This document shows, piece by piece, positions 24,346-33,244 of a stretch of DNA of 64,000 nt; position 1 is the stretch's first letter, and each line of letters opens with the position of its first letter. Under the pieces are notes generated by a model. It was not told the origin of the DNA, searched no databases, and worked only from the letters and a program-made list of their open reading frames with translations. Made by a program: the position numbers and the translations under genes. The DNA comes from Hahella sp. HNIBRBA332 (GTDB lineage Bacteria > Pseudomonadota > Gammaproteobacteria > Pseudomonadales > Oleiphilaceae): assembly GCF_030719035.1 (NCBI RefSeq), contig NZ_CP132203.1, positions 434,001 to 498,000 of the forward strand, in the 5' to 3' direction.

Positions 24346-25140
24346 TCATTCTTCTTTCATATACTTTTCCAGCAAATACTCGCCCATTTCCTCTCGCGTT
24401 TGCGTCAGGGCGTTCCAGAGGGTTTCTGAGTCCTGACTGCGTTCTTCGTAGAATTTGTGGGAGATGACCAGATACCAGTCGGAGATGAGGAAGGGCTCCG
24501 GCAGGGTAGTGATAGCGTCGCTGAGCCCCATGTTCTTGGCCAAAGTGCGGCCGATGGATTGGTCGATGACATAACCATCAAGGCGGTTTCGAGTGAGAAG
24601 TTCAAATCCGATATCCGGCGTCAGACTGCTGGGGGCAAGAACCCCCATCCTTTCCAGCTTTTGATAGGCGACGTAGCCGACAGGCGCGCCGACGCCGAAC
24701 TTGAGGCCCTGAAACTCTCCATTGCTGTACTGGAGTTTGCTGTTATTGGCGACGAAGATGGGATAGATGGAGCTCCACAGGCGTCGGCTGGCGTCCAGCT
24801 CGCCATTGATGTTGGGGTAAACGCCCCAGGCTTCCCGTTCTTTCAGCCAGATTGCGGCGAAGAGCGCATCCAGGCGGTTTTCTTCCAGATCGCGAATGCA
24901 GCGCTTCCAGGGGCGTCGATAGAACTTATACAGCAGGCCGACTCGCTCCGCGGAGATACGAATCAGCTCTGGCAAGACGCCAGCCCGATCGCGCAGGGCG
25001 TCCGCATCGGAGAGAGAATAGGGCGGCATAGGATCCGATTCGTAGCAGATCCGGATGGGCGGCGGCTCCGCAAGTGCGGTTGGCGTCCACAATCCCTGTA
25101 ACAGCAGCAGACCAATCGCCAGGAAGGTGGACTTGGGCAT
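24346..25140 (-). CDS. Periplasmic solute-binding protein (SBP family 3-like)
   Basis: A 264-residue exported protein. A signal peptide covers about 1-24 (cut after PTALA). The mature part begins with IRICYESDPMPPYS, the typical first strand of family 3 binding proteins, and contains KFYRRPWKRCIRDLEENRLDAL and FGVGAPVGYVAYQKL. No permease or ATPase is adjacent, so it may be an orphan sensor or receptor, as is common in marine gammaproteobacteria. Ligand unknown. Confidence 0.82.
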   Translation of the reverse strand: MPKSTFLAIGLLLLQGLWTPTALAEPPPIRICYESDPMPPYSLSDADALRDRAGVLPELIRISAERVGLLYKFYRRPWKRCIRDLEENRLDALFAAIWLKEREAWGVYPNINGELDASRRLWSSIYPIFVANNSKLQYSNGEFQGLKFGVGAPVGYVAYQKLERMGVLAPSSLTPDIGFELLTRNRLDGYVIDQSIGRTLAKNMGLSDAITTLPEPFLISDWYLVISHKFYEERSQDSETLWNALTQTREEMGEYLLEKYMKEE

Positions 25141-25251
25141 GACGCAGCTACATCAGTGAGGTTGGTAACTTAAGTTTAGAAGGAATCCTGAACGGCGCCC
25201 AATGGATAGGGCGCGAATATGCGTATTTAGCTGTTTTAGTTATTTCAGGTA

Positions 25252-26307
25252 TCAGCGTTGCTGTTTCTGCTGATCAAGGCTGTCCACCCATTGCAGCACC
25301 GCCGCAACGGCTTCGAACAGATCGGGGGGCACGTAGTCGTTGACCTGGGCTCGCTTCCACAGCCCTCGGGCGAGCGGCACGTTCTCCATCATGGGGATGC
25401 CTTCTTTTTCTGCGATTTTGCGGATGACCTTGGCCATTTGATCCGCGCCTTTCACCATGACCTTGGGGACGTCTTCTACGCCTTTTTCATAGTAAATGCC
25501 AACCGCCAGATGGGTGGGGTTGGTGACGATGGCGGAGCATTTCTTTACTTGGGCGGGGATAGACGTGTTCATCATTTCCCGGTGAATCTGTTTGCGCTTC
25601 CCTTTGATTTCCGGGCTGCCTTCCATCTGTTTGTATTCCCGTTTGACTTCGTCCTTACTCATTTTCTGCTGCTTGATAAACTGCTGTTTCTGTATGAAAA
25701 AATCCGCCGCAGCGAGAGCGATGAAAGTAATGGCGGAATACAGGATGAGCTGCTTTAGCAGCGTTCCGACAAAATCCGGGATGCATTCCACTTCACAATA
25801 ATGCAGCCGTGCGGAATCATTGAGATTGTCCTTGATCAGCATGTAGACCAGATAAGACAGCACACACACTTTGATCAGTGATTTGATGAATTCAATGAAG
25901 TTTTTGACGCAAAAGATTTTCTTGAAGCCCTCCACTGGGTTGAGCTTCTTGAGGTCGGGCTTCAGTGACTCTACTGCAAACAGAGCGCCCACTTGCAGAA
26001 AATTGGCCAGAATGGCGGACGCCATGACCACGCCGACGGGCATTAACGTCAGGTAAATCAGCTCATACAGCACATTGTCGACCACCATGGGCAACGCCTC
26101 CAGAAACGGCCTGTCCATGTATTGCGCGGGCAACTCGATCAAGATGCTAAGGTGCGAGAGATAGGTGTCGGTGGTGGCCAGCAACAACAGAAACATTGCG
26201 CAGATGGTTGCCGTGGACACCACATCTTTACTATGGGCGACCTGGCCCTTTTTGCGAGCGTCGCGGAGCTTTTTGGGGGTGGGCTTTTCGGTCTTTTCAT
26301 CGCTCAT
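25252..26307 (-). CDS. sctU: Export apparatus switch protein SctU
   Basis: A 351-residue YscU/PscU (FlhB-like) protein. Four membrane helices occupy about residues 30-215. The cytoplasmic domain carries the autocleavage motif NPTH, with Asn263 as the reactive residue; cleavage between Asn and Pro permits switching from needle to translocator export. The N terminus (EKTEKPTPKKLRDARKKGQV) is the family signature. It is the last gene of the sctN-U operon, 3 bp after sctT. No clear terminator follows. Confidence 0.96.
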   Translation of the reverse strand: MSDEKTEKPTPKKLRDARKKGQVAHSKDVVSTATICAMFLLLLATTDTYLSHLSILIELPAQYMDRPFLEALPMVVDNVLYELIYLTLMPVGVVMASAILANFLQVGALFAVESLKPDLKKLNPVEGFKKIFCVKNFIEFIKSLIKVCVLSYLVYMLIKDNLNDSARLHYCEVECIPDFVGTLLKQLILYSAITFIALAAADFFIQKQQFIKQQKMSKDEVKREYKQMEGSPEIKGKRKQIHREMMNTSIPAQVKKCSAIVTNPTHLAVGIYYEKGVEDVPKVMVKGADQMAKVIRKIAEKEGIPMMENVPLARGLWKRAQVNDYVPPDLFEAVAAVLQWVDSLDQQKQQR

Positions 26308-26310
26308 GCG

Positions 26311-27099
26311 TCATGACCCCCATAGCACGTTGAGCTGCTTGAACAGATCAAAGGTGCGCAGATAACGCTCATCGAAAATACGCATCAACACGCCCACATA
26401 GAAAGTGAGCATCACCATGCACACCAGGCTTTTTACCGGCATGGACAGGAAGAAAACGTTTAGCTGGGGCGCGAAGCGGCTGACCAGCCCCAGGCCGAAC
26501 TCCGCCAGAAACATGCAGGCGATCAGCGGCGCGGCGAACAACACGACGATGCTCATGAAGTAATCCAGCTGCGCGAAGAAAAAGCCCGCCGCCGACAGCT
26601 CGATCCTCGGGAAAAATGAGAAGATCGGCCAAGCGTGATAACTGGCGTAAATAGCGCCCATAAGCGTGAGGAAGTTGCCTCCCAGAAAAAACAGGGTCGT
26701 GAAGGTTTGCACAAACAGAATGCCCACAGGGGAGGCTTGAGATCCGGTCAGCGGGTTCATGGCGCTGGCCATAGTGGAGCCGCGCTGGTTGTCAATAAAG
26801 AAGCCCACCGCCTCCAGCGCCCAGAAGGGCAGAGCCGCCAGCCAGCCCAGGCAGAAGCCGATGATCACTTCCTTGAAAATAATGAGCGCATACATCAGCG
26901 GCGCCATGGTTTCCGGTTTGTAGCCTTCGTCCACCACGGGGAACAGGAACAGGGACAGACTGAGCACCACACCGTTGCGGATCAACGTGCCGCCGAAGAA
27001 GCTTTTGCTCAGGAACGGCATGACCGACATGGCCGCCAGCAGACGCGGCACGGTGAACATAAACAGCGTCAGCGTGTCGCTCATTAAATGGGTCATCAT
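26311..27099 (-). CDS. sctT: Export apparatus protein SctT
   Basis: A 262-residue YscT/PscT (FliR-like) membrane protein that helps form the export gate with SctR and SctS. Several hydrophobic segments are visible, and IDNQRGSTMASAMNPLTGSQ is a family hallmark. It overlaps the sctS stop by 4 bases (ATGA), indicating coupled translation. Confidence 0.95.
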   Translation of the reverse strand: MMTHLMSDTLTLFMFTVPRLLAAMSVMPFLSKSFFGGTLIRNGVVLSLSLFLFPVVDEGYKPETMAPLMYALIIFKEVIIGFCLGWLAALPFWALEAVGFFIDNQRGSTMASAMNPLTGSQASPVGILFVQTFTTLFFLGGNFLTLMGAIYASYHAWPIFSFFPRIELSAAGFFFAQLDYFMSIVVLFAAPLIACMFLAEFGLGLVSRFAPQLNVFFLSMPVKSLVCMVMLTFYVGVLMRIFDERYLRTFDLFKQLNVLWGS

Positions 27100-27368
27100 G
27101 AGGGGCCGATCAACTCAATGTGGTCAAGGATGTTCATGGAAAAATGGTAGATTTCAATGCCCAGCCAGCGTGCGGTGAGCATGATGGTGATGGACACTGC
27201 GATCAACTTGATGGCGAAGGACAGAGTCTGGTCCTGGATTTGGGTCAACGACTGCACCAGGCTCACCAGCGTGCCCACCACCGCCGCTACGATGACCGTG
27301 GGCATCGACAGCACCAGCACCAACATCAATAGCTGACTGGCGTAATGAATGACTTCCGCTTCGCTCAT
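27096..27368 (-). CDS. sctS: Export apparatus protein SctS
   Basis: A 90-residue YscS/PscS (FliQ-like) protein with two membrane helices joined by LVQSLTQIQDQTLSFAIKL, the conserved family loop. It is a gate component of the export apparatus. It overlaps both neighbours (sctR and sctT) by ATGA junctions. Confidence 0.95.
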   Translation of the reverse strand: MSEAEVIHYASQLLMLVLVLSMPTVIVAAVVGTLVSLVQSLTQIQDQTLSFAIKLIAVSITIMLTARWLGIEIYHFSMNILDHIELIGPS

Positions 27369-28012
27369 TGGTAACTCAACACCAAGCCATGGGTTAATCG
27401 GGTCCAGCCGTCCAGAAGCACGAACAGGAGTAATTTAAAGGGCAGCGAGATTGTCATCGGCGACACCATCATCATCCCCATGGCCAGCAGGATGTTGGAG
27501 ACGATCAAGTCGATGGCGATAAAGGGCAGATACAGCAGAAAGCCGATTTCAAAGGCGGATTTCAACTCGCTGATGGTGAAAGACGGCACCAGCACCAGCA
27601 TGCTGTTGGTGTCCAGACGCGCTGCGTACTCTTTGGGCCACAGGGTTTCCGCACTTTCCAGAAAGAATCCGCGCTCCTTTTCGGAAGAGTGTTTGGTCAG
27701 GAACTCGGACATGGGCTCGATGGCGCTGTTGGCCAGTTCCTTGAGCGATTCTGCGTGATTCAGGTCGAAGCCTTTTTCTTGCACAGTGTCAGCAATTTGA
27801 TAGCCCACCGGCGCCATGATGTAGATCGACAGCACAATGGCCAGCCCGTACAACGCCATGTTCGGTGGAATCTGCTGTATGCCGAGAGCGTTGCGCAGCA
27901 GACTGAACACCACGGCGAGCTTGATGAAGGAAGTGGTCATGATGGCGATGAACGGGATCAGCGACAGCAGGACCAGTGTCCCGATAAGCGGAATCGCCTG
28001 TATATCAGTCAT
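27365..28012 (-). CDS. sctR: Export apparatus protein SctR
   Basis: A 215-residue YscR/PscR (FliP-like) protein and the core of the export gate pentamer. The family signature appears as TSFIKLAVVFSLLRNALGIQ and PPNMALYGLA early on, with FLLYLPFIAIDLIVSNILLA towards the end. The gene overlaps sctQ by 8 bases and sctS by 4. Confidence 0.96.
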   Translation of the reverse strand: MTDIQAIPLIGTLVLLSLIPFIAIMTTSFIKLAVVFSLLRNALGIQQIPPNMALYGLAIVLSIYIMAPVGYQIADTVQEKGFDLNHAESLKELANSAIEPMSEFLTKHSSEKERGFFLESAETLWPKEYAARLDTNSMLVLVPSFTISELKSAFEIGFLLYLPFIAIDLIVSNILLAMGMMMVSPMTISLPFKLLLFVLLDGWTRLTHGLVLSYQ

Positions 28013-28298
28013 GCCCGCCGACCTCGCTGTCGCCGCCGGTCAACCGTACTACGCGCGCCCCCAGACGCCCATCGATTTCCACCAGCTCGCAGCGGGCTAC
28101 GGTTTGTCCGTTCACTTTCATCGCCACCGGCGCTTCTAGGCTCAGGCCAAGATCAAAGGCGGCTCCCTCGGTCATTTGCGACAGCTCAGCCAGGGTCAGG
28201 TTGAGAGAGCCGAGATGAAACTCCAGTTTCAATTCCAGATTGCCCAGATCGGATGGGGCGTCGAGAGGTTCGGAAATGTGTTGTGTTTCTGAAGTCAT
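28005..28298 (-). CDS. Possible internal-start product of sctQ (SctQ-C)
   Basis: In Yersinia and others, yscQ yields a separate C-terminal protein of about 90 residues from an internal start. Here an in-frame ATG at 28298 (MTSETQHISEPL) would give 97 residues containing the whole terminal SpoA domain. A weak GGTGA lies just upstream. The site is in the right place, but its use is inferred. Confidence 0.5.
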   Translation of the reverse strand: MTSETQHISEPLDAPSDLGNLELKLEFHLGSLNLTLAELSQMTEGAAFDLGLSLEAPVAMKVNGQTVARCELVEIDGRLGARVVRLTGGDSEVGGHD

Positions 28299-29003
28299 GG
28301 GTGTCACCAGTACTAATTTGTGATCATCTAAGCGGGCGCGGCAGGCGCCGTATCCGGGCAGGCGCAGCATCACCAGATCCGCGGACGCGCCTGGCGGCAG
28401 CATCAACACGTCTCCGGGCTCCAGGCCTTTGAAATCATTGAGAGACATCCGGCGCTCCGCCAGCAGCAGTTGCGCCGACGCCAGTGGCGTGATCGGCGCT
28501 GGCGCAGGTTCTGCGGGCAGAGTGGCGAGCAATGCGGCGATACGCTCAGCAAGGTGCGGTGGCGGCGTTAACAGCCCAAGTCCGGTATTGCCGGCGGCGC
28601 TTATTTGCATGCCGATACGGACGCCGGCCACCATCATGGTGCTGTCCTGGCTGATTTCATCCAGCTCCAGCTCTGTTTGCAGCGCGGAGGAGAGCGCCTG
28701 CAGAGGACCGTTTAATTGCGCTGTTAGCAGCGCCGAGAGCAGGGCGTCCGGATAAATGGACGCATCCTGTTCTTCCCCCAGCAGTGCGCTGACAGCGCGT
28801 ACGTCTAGGTGCAGATGGCCGCGCCGCCCTTCGGCGTAAAAAGCAACGCTGACGAAAGTTTCCAGAATATCCAGCCGGCGCAGACTGAACTGCGCGATGT
28901 GCTCAGGTAATTGCAGCGCAATTGGGCGACGGCGGGCGCAGATCAGGTTGTCCAGATCCACCTGCGTTCGCCCCAGCCGGGGCGGCTTCAGCGGCTTAAT
29001 CAT
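28005..29003 (-). CDS. sctQ: Sorting-platform C-ring-like protein SctQ
   Basis: A 332-residue YscQ/PscQ protein forming the cytoplasmic pods that sort substrates. The C-terminal ~75 residues are a SpoA (SPOA/FliN-like) domain (LTLAELSQMTEGAAFDLGLS, VARCELVEIDGRLGARVV). A second, diverged SpoA-like segment precedes it (SLNDFKGLEPGDVLMLPPG). The ATG overlaps the sctP stop (ATGA). An internal start at 28298 may give a second product (separate entry). Confidence 0.92.
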   Translation of the reverse strand: MIKPLKPPRLGRTQVDLDNLICARRRPIALQLPEHIAQFSLRRLDILETFVSVAFYAEGRRGHLHLDVRAVSALLGEEQDASIYPDALLSALLTAQLNGPLQALSSALQTELELDEISQDSTMMVAGVRIGMQISAAGNTGLGLLTPPPHLAERIAALLATLPAEPAPAPITPLASAQLLLAERRMSLNDFKGLEPGDVLMLPPGASADLVMLRLPGYGACRARLDDHKLVLVTPMTSETQHISEPLDAPSDLGNLELKLEFHLGSLNLTLAELSQMTEGAAFDLGLSLEAPVAMKVNGQTVARCELVEIDGRLGARVVRLTGGDSEVGGHD

Positions 29004-32000
29004 TGCTGCTGGCCTTTGGCGCGGCGCACAGGCTCCTTACCGTATGGGCTGGCTTTTTTGCTTTCTTGAATCCTGACGTCAAAACGTTCATTGGGCAGCT
29101 TGCTCCTCAGGGATGTGCTCATCTCTCCCTTTAGTGACACCAGGAACGCCTGAGTTTCAGGGTTGGGGGTATTAAAACTTAACTGAATGTCGCCATGTTT
29201 GCGCATGATGGCGATTTCCGTGCCTTTCAGCGGTCCGGAGCTCAACATCAGACGCAGTTCCTCCGGCTGCCCTGATCCTGGTTTGCTCACCAGAATGCGA
29301 CTCACGATTTGATCGACGATCTTCTGCATTTCCGCTACTTTCTCCTGCGTGGAGACCTTGCTGGTCTCCGTCGCGCTGGCGTTGGCGACGGGGTCACGGG
29401 ACTGGTTCTGTTGGGCTGGCTGCACCTGGAAACTTTCCACCGGACCTTCACGACGCTCCTGTGGTTGCTCCGTTTTCTCTTTATTTTTCTGCGGCGCCGA
29501 GGGCTTCTCGCGACGCTCCTGATGATCGGAAGAGGCGGAGCCCTTGCTCGTTATTTTATTGGCGAGGAGGTTGCCGGGACGTTGGAACTCGCCCGGATGT
29601 AGCTCAGGCTTACCGGTCTCCGCTTTCGTAGAAACGCTTCCTTCTGGCCTTATGGGCGCGCTTCTGGCGTCAGCCTGAATCACGCTGGCGTCTGTGGGGG
29701 AGGCCTTTGGGTGGAGAGACGGTTGCGTCTTGAGGGCGTGATCTACGGAAAGCCCGAATTTATTTGCATCCTGACCAGCCTGATGGGGGCCGGACACTGG
29801 CGCTTTGAGGGTCGTTGCGCCATCAGCGTCAGGGCGTCCCGTTTTGAGGACGGGTGATGGGCGCTCGGATGAGTTTGGATCGCCCTGAAGAGCGCCCGAC
29901 TTGGCGATGGGGTCAAGCGCCTGAGCGGTTTTATCCGCTTTCTTCGGCGTTGATGCGTGATGCTCAGAGGGCCGAGTTACAGGCTGACGTGAGTCGCCTT
30001 TGTCATGCGCCAGCTCGGATTTAGATTGAATATCGCCTTTTGCCTGCGTATCAGACAGGTTTTCCGGCTTGCTCTGTGCAGGATCACGATTAGCCTGGGT
30101 CGGCTCTGTTTTGGTTTGGACGTCGGCTTTAGGCGGAATGTTCTCAGGTTTTGTCTGAGCGGACTCAGGTTTATCCGTTACATCAGGCTTGGGTTGTGTA
30201 TCCGCTTTATTTTCAGGCTTGGGTTGCGCGGGATCTCGGTTAGGCTGAGTGGGCTCTGTTGTGGCCTGGACGTCGGTCTTGGGCGGCGAGTTCTCAGGCT
30301 TTGTCTGAACGGATTCCGGCTTATTCGTTACCTCAGACTTGGGTTGTGTATCCGCTTTATTTTCAGGCTTGGTTTGCACAGGATCACGATTGGGCTGCGT
30401 CGGCTCTGTTTTGGCTTGGACGTCGGTTTTAGGCGGTGTGTTCTCAGGTTTTGTCTGAACGGGCTCCGGCTTATTCGTTACGTCAGGCTTGGGTTGAGTG
30501 TCTGCTTTGTTCTCCGGCTTGGGTTGCGCGGGATCTCGGTTAGGCTGAGTGGGCTCTGTTTTGGCCTGGACGTCGGTTTTGGGCGGAATGTTTTCAGGTT
30601 TTGACTGAACGGATTCCGGCTGATTAGTCACTTCAGGCTTAGGCTGGGGGTCTGCTTTGTTTTCCGGCTTGGTTTGCACGGAATCGCGATTGGGCTGCGT
30701 CGGCTCTGTTTTGGCTTGGACGTCGGGTTTGGGCGGCGTGTTCTCCGGTTTTGTCTGAACGGGTTCAGGTTTATTCGTTACGTCAGGCTTGGGTTGTGTG
30801 TCCGCATTGTTCTCCGGCTTGGGCTGTGCAGGATCACGATTAGCCTGGGTCGGCTCTGTTTTGATTTGGACGTCGGCTTTAGGCGGCGTGTTCTCAGGTT
30901 TTGTCTGAACGGGTTCAGGTTTATTCGATACGTCAGGCTTGGGTTGTGTGTCCGCATTGTTCTCCGGCTTGGGCTGTGCAGGATCACGATTAGCCTGGGT
31001 CGGCTCTGTTTTGGTTTGGACGTCGGCTTTAGGCGGAATGTTCTCAGGTTTTGTCTGAGCGGACTCAGGTTTATCCGTTACATCAGGCTTGGGTTGTGTA
31101 TTCGCTTTATTTTCAGGCTTGGGTTGCACAGGATCGCGATTGGGCTGCGTCGGCTCTGTTTTGGCTTGGACGTCGGTTTTAGGCGGTGTGTTCTCAGGTT
31201 TTGTCTGAACGGGCTCCGGCTTATTCGTTACGTCAGGCTTGGGTTGTGTATCCGCTTTAATTTCAGGCTTGGTTTGCACGGGATCGCGATTGGGCTGCGT
31301 CGGCTCTGTTTTGGCCTGGACGTCGGTTTTGGGCGGAATGTTTTCGGGTTTTGACTGAACGGATTCCGGCTGATTAGTCACTTCAGGCTTAGGCTGGGTG
31401 TCTGCTTTGTTTTCCGGCTTGGTTTGCACGGGATCGCGGTTAGGCTGACTCGGCTCTGTTTTGGCCTGGACGTCGGTTTTGGGCGGAATGTTTTCGGGTT
31501 TTGACTGAACGGATTCCGGCTGATTGGTCACCTCAGGCTTAGGCTGGGTGTCTGATTTATTTTCCGGCTTGGTTTGTGCGGAATCGCGATTGGGCTGCGT
31601 TGGCTCTGTTTTGGCTTGGACGTCGGGTTTGGACGGCGTGTTCTCCGGTTTTGTCTGAGCGGGTTCTGACTTATCCGTTACTTCAGGCTTAGGTTGGGTA
31701 TCCGCTTTGTTTTCCGGCTTGGTTTGCACGGGATCGCGATTAGGTTGAGTGGGCTCTGTCTTGGCCTGGACGTCGGGTTTGGACGGCGTGTTCTCCGGTT
31801 TTGTCTGAACGGGTTCCGGTTTATTCGTTACCTCAGGTTTGGGTTGTGTATCCGCTTTCTTGTCTGACTTGCCCTGTACTGGCTCCTGAGCGATGGGGTT
31901 CTGGTCGTTATTGGCGTCCAGTTTGGGCTGTGCGGAGTTTGATTTTGTCGGTTCTTCCAGCTTGGGCTGGATTTCCGCCTTCGGTTGTAGTTTGTCGGAG

Positions 32001-32746
32001 GCGGTTTTGGGGTCTTGGGTAGTATCAAGTCTGGCGTAAGCTTGACCGTTTTCCTGCTGAGCGGGTTTGTGTCCGTTTGCGTCGGATTTCGCTTCTTGCT
32101 GTTGAGTTTTTGGGTCCTGGGAAGTTTCTGAGGCGGCTTTATCCGGGGTGTTTGGTAAGGATGAGGATTGCGCGTCAGGATTAGACTTGGCGTATTCCGG
32201 GACGGTTGTTTCCGCTTTGAGCTGACCGAATTGTTCATTGCTTTTGGGCGGAGACAGCTCTGGCTTGTCTCCAGACAGTGGCGGCCTGCTTTGTAAAGTG
32301 TCGAGCTGGCTGAGGTCCGCGCCGCTTTTGGCTTGGGGAGCGAAAAGACTGAGCTCCCGTGGCGTTGCTTCTTGGGGCGATGTTTGCTTGGGTTGCTCCA
32401 GCTCCGGTTTGTCCAAAAGACCGCCTTTCTCTCCCGTTGAGGATTTCTGGGCGAAAGTCTGAGTCAAAGACGGGATGGAGGTCTTGAGATCCATCTGACC
32501 GGGCTTGGGTGGCTGCGTCAGGTTTTCCGTCGCTTTGAACGCATTTTTCACCATTTCAATCATGGCGTTACGAACCTTATCCGGCACTGGTTTTTCCTGT
32601 GACTGCTCCTCCGTTTGCCGGAATTTATCCGGGTTGACGGACTTGGTCTCCATTAATTTGCTGAACTGTTGCAGGGAGCTTTCCGCGACCGCTTCCGACT
32701 CTTTTTCCCTGTCCGAGGAACCTGATGTGCGATTGGTTATTCTCAT
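29000..32746 (-). CDS. sctP: Needle-length ruler SctP, giant repeat-bearing form
   Basis: YscP-family ruler and substrate-specificity switch regulator, 1248 residues; YscP of Yersinia is about 515. Position between sctO and sctQ is canonical. The N terminus (1-290) is polar and probably carries secretion signals. Residues about 297-896 are twelve 50-residue Pro/Lys/Glu-rich repeats (separate entry). The C-terminal ~120 residues form the folded T3S4 switch domain (EELRLMLSSGPLKGTEIAI, IQLSFNTPNPETQAFL). In YscP needle length grows with residue number, so an unusually long needle is predicted (inference). The ribosome site is weak (CCAGAATC). Long plus-strand frames opposite the repeats are shadows. 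Confidence 0.9.
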   Translation of the reverse strand: MRITNRTSGSSDREKESEAVAESSLQQFSKLMETKSVNPDKFRQTEEQSQEKPVPDKVRNAMIEMVKNAFKATENLTQPPKPGQMDLKTSIPSLTQTFAQKSSTGEKGGLLDKPELEQPKQTSPQEATPRELSLFAPQAKSGADLSQLDTLQSRPPLSGDKPELSPPKSNEQFGQLKAETTVPEYAKSNPDAQSSSLPNTPDKAASETSQDPKTQQQEAKSDANGHKPAQQENGQAYARLDTTQDPKTASDKLQPKAEIQPKLEEPTKSNSAQPKLDANNDQNPIAQEPVQGKSDKKADTQPKPEVTNKPEPVQTKPENTPSKPDVQAKTEPTQPNRDPVQTKPENKADTQPKPEVTDKSEPAQTKPENTPSKPDVQAKTEPTQPNRDSAQTKPENKSDTQPKPEVTNQPESVQSKPENIPPKTDVQAKTEPSQPNRDPVQTKPENKADTQPKPEVTNQPESVQSKPENIPPKTDVQAKTEPTQPNRDPVQTKPEIKADTQPKPDVTNKPEPVQTKPENTPPKTDVQAKTEPTQPNRDPVQPKPENKANTQPKPDVTDKPESAQTKPENIPPKADVQTKTEPTQANRDPAQPKPENNADTQPKPDVSNKPEPVQTKPENTPPKADVQIKTEPTQANRDPAQPKPENNADTQPKPDVTNKPEPVQTKPENTPPKPDVQAKTEPTQPNRDSVQTKPENKADPQPKPEVTNQPESVQSKPENIPPKTDVQAKTEPTQPNRDPAQPKPENKADTQPKPDVTNKPEPVQTKPENTPPKTDVQAKTEPTQPNRDPVQTKPENKADTQPKSEVTNKPESVQTKPENSPPKTDVQATTEPTQPNRDPAQPKPENKADTQPKPDVTDKPESAQTKPENIPPKADVQTKTEPTQANRDPAQSKPENLSDTQAKGDIQSKSELAHDKGDSRQPVTRPSEHHASTPKKADKTAQALDPIAKSGALQGDPNSSERPSPVLKTGRPDADGATTLKAPVSGPHQAGQDANKFGLSVDHALKTQPSLHPKASPTDASVIQADARSAPIRPEGSVSTKAETGKPELHPGEFQRPGNLLANKITSKGSASSDHQERREKPSAPQKNKEKTEQPQERREGPVESFQVQPAQQNQSRDPVANASATETSKVSTQEKVAEMQKIVDQIVSRILVSKPGSGQPEELRLMLSSGPLKGTEIAIMRKHGDIQLSFNTPNPETQAFLVSLKGEMSTSLRSKLPNERFDVRIQESKKASPYGKEPVRRAKGQQQ
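30059..31858 (-). repeat. Twelve in-frame 150-bp repeats inside sctP
   Basis: The landmark CGTCGG recurs at 30121, 30271, 30421 and so on to 31771, always 150 bp apart. This gives twelve copies without a single insertion or deletion. Each copy encodes 50 residues containing TQPKP(E/D)V, then QTKPEN, then DVQAKTEPTQ and NRDP. The copies differ by scattered substitutions and some neighbours are nearly identical, indicating recent duplication or homogenisation. Confidence 0.97.
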
Positions 32747-32767
32747 AATGATTCTGGATTTCTGTGT

Positions 32768-33241
32768 TTAGTTTTGGGGGCGTGAAAAATTGGTCTCACT
32801 GGCTTCTTCAAGCTCAAGGTCTTCGAGTCGCTGGGCTTCCGCGCTGGCTTCGGCAGTCACCTGCTCGATAAGCATCTGACACTTTTCTACGGCTTTGCCG
32901 GCTTCGGCCAGGGCGTGCTCTGCCTGACGCAACGCTGCTTCCGCTTGTTTCTGCTCTTGTTTTGCTTTCTCTATCTGCTCCGCCAGCGAGACTTCTTTCA
33001 GGCGCAGCATGCCGATCTGATGTTTGACTTTATCGATTTCCTTAAGGCCGACCTCCGACCCCATAATGCCGTCGTAGAGACGGTGTTCTTCCTGCACCCT
33101 CCATATTTCAAACTGCTGCAGGTCGCGTTTGGCTTGCTCCACTTGAGCCTGCTTCTGCGACAGCAACTGACGTTGTTTGAGCGCTTCCGCCTGGGCGTTG
33201 CGCTCGCGCAGCTTTTTGATGTCAGCCAGTGCGGACAGCAT
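32768..33241 (-). CDS. sctO: ATPase central-stalk protein SctO
   Basis: A 157-residue YscO/PscO (FliJ-like) protein predicted to be an antiparallel coiled coil, rich in Lys, Glu, Gln and Ala throughout (KQRQLLSQKQAQVEQAKRDL, AEQIEKAKQEQKQAEAALRQ). It acts as the central stalk touching the ATPase SctN and the export gate SctV. The gene starts 3 bp after sctN and ends 21 bp before sctP. Confidence 0.88.
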   Translation of the reverse strand: MLSALADIKKLRERNAQAEALKQRQLLSQKQAQVEQAKRDLQQFEIWRVQEEHRLYDGIMGSEVGLKEIDKVKHQIGMLRLKEVSLAEQIEKAKQEQKQAEAALRQAEHALAEAGKAVEKCQMLIEQVTAEASAEAQRLEDLELEEASETNFSRPQN

Positions 33242-33244
33242 GAT

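Noticed and set aside
30005..31354. Long plus-strand frames of Leu/Arg/Gly/Phe-rich repeats
   Set aside because: They are the antisense reading of the sctP repeat array, with no ribosome sites and biologically implausible composition.
30059..31858. CRISPR array
   Set aside because: The 150-bp repeats are contiguous, in frame and have no spacers or cas genes nearby.
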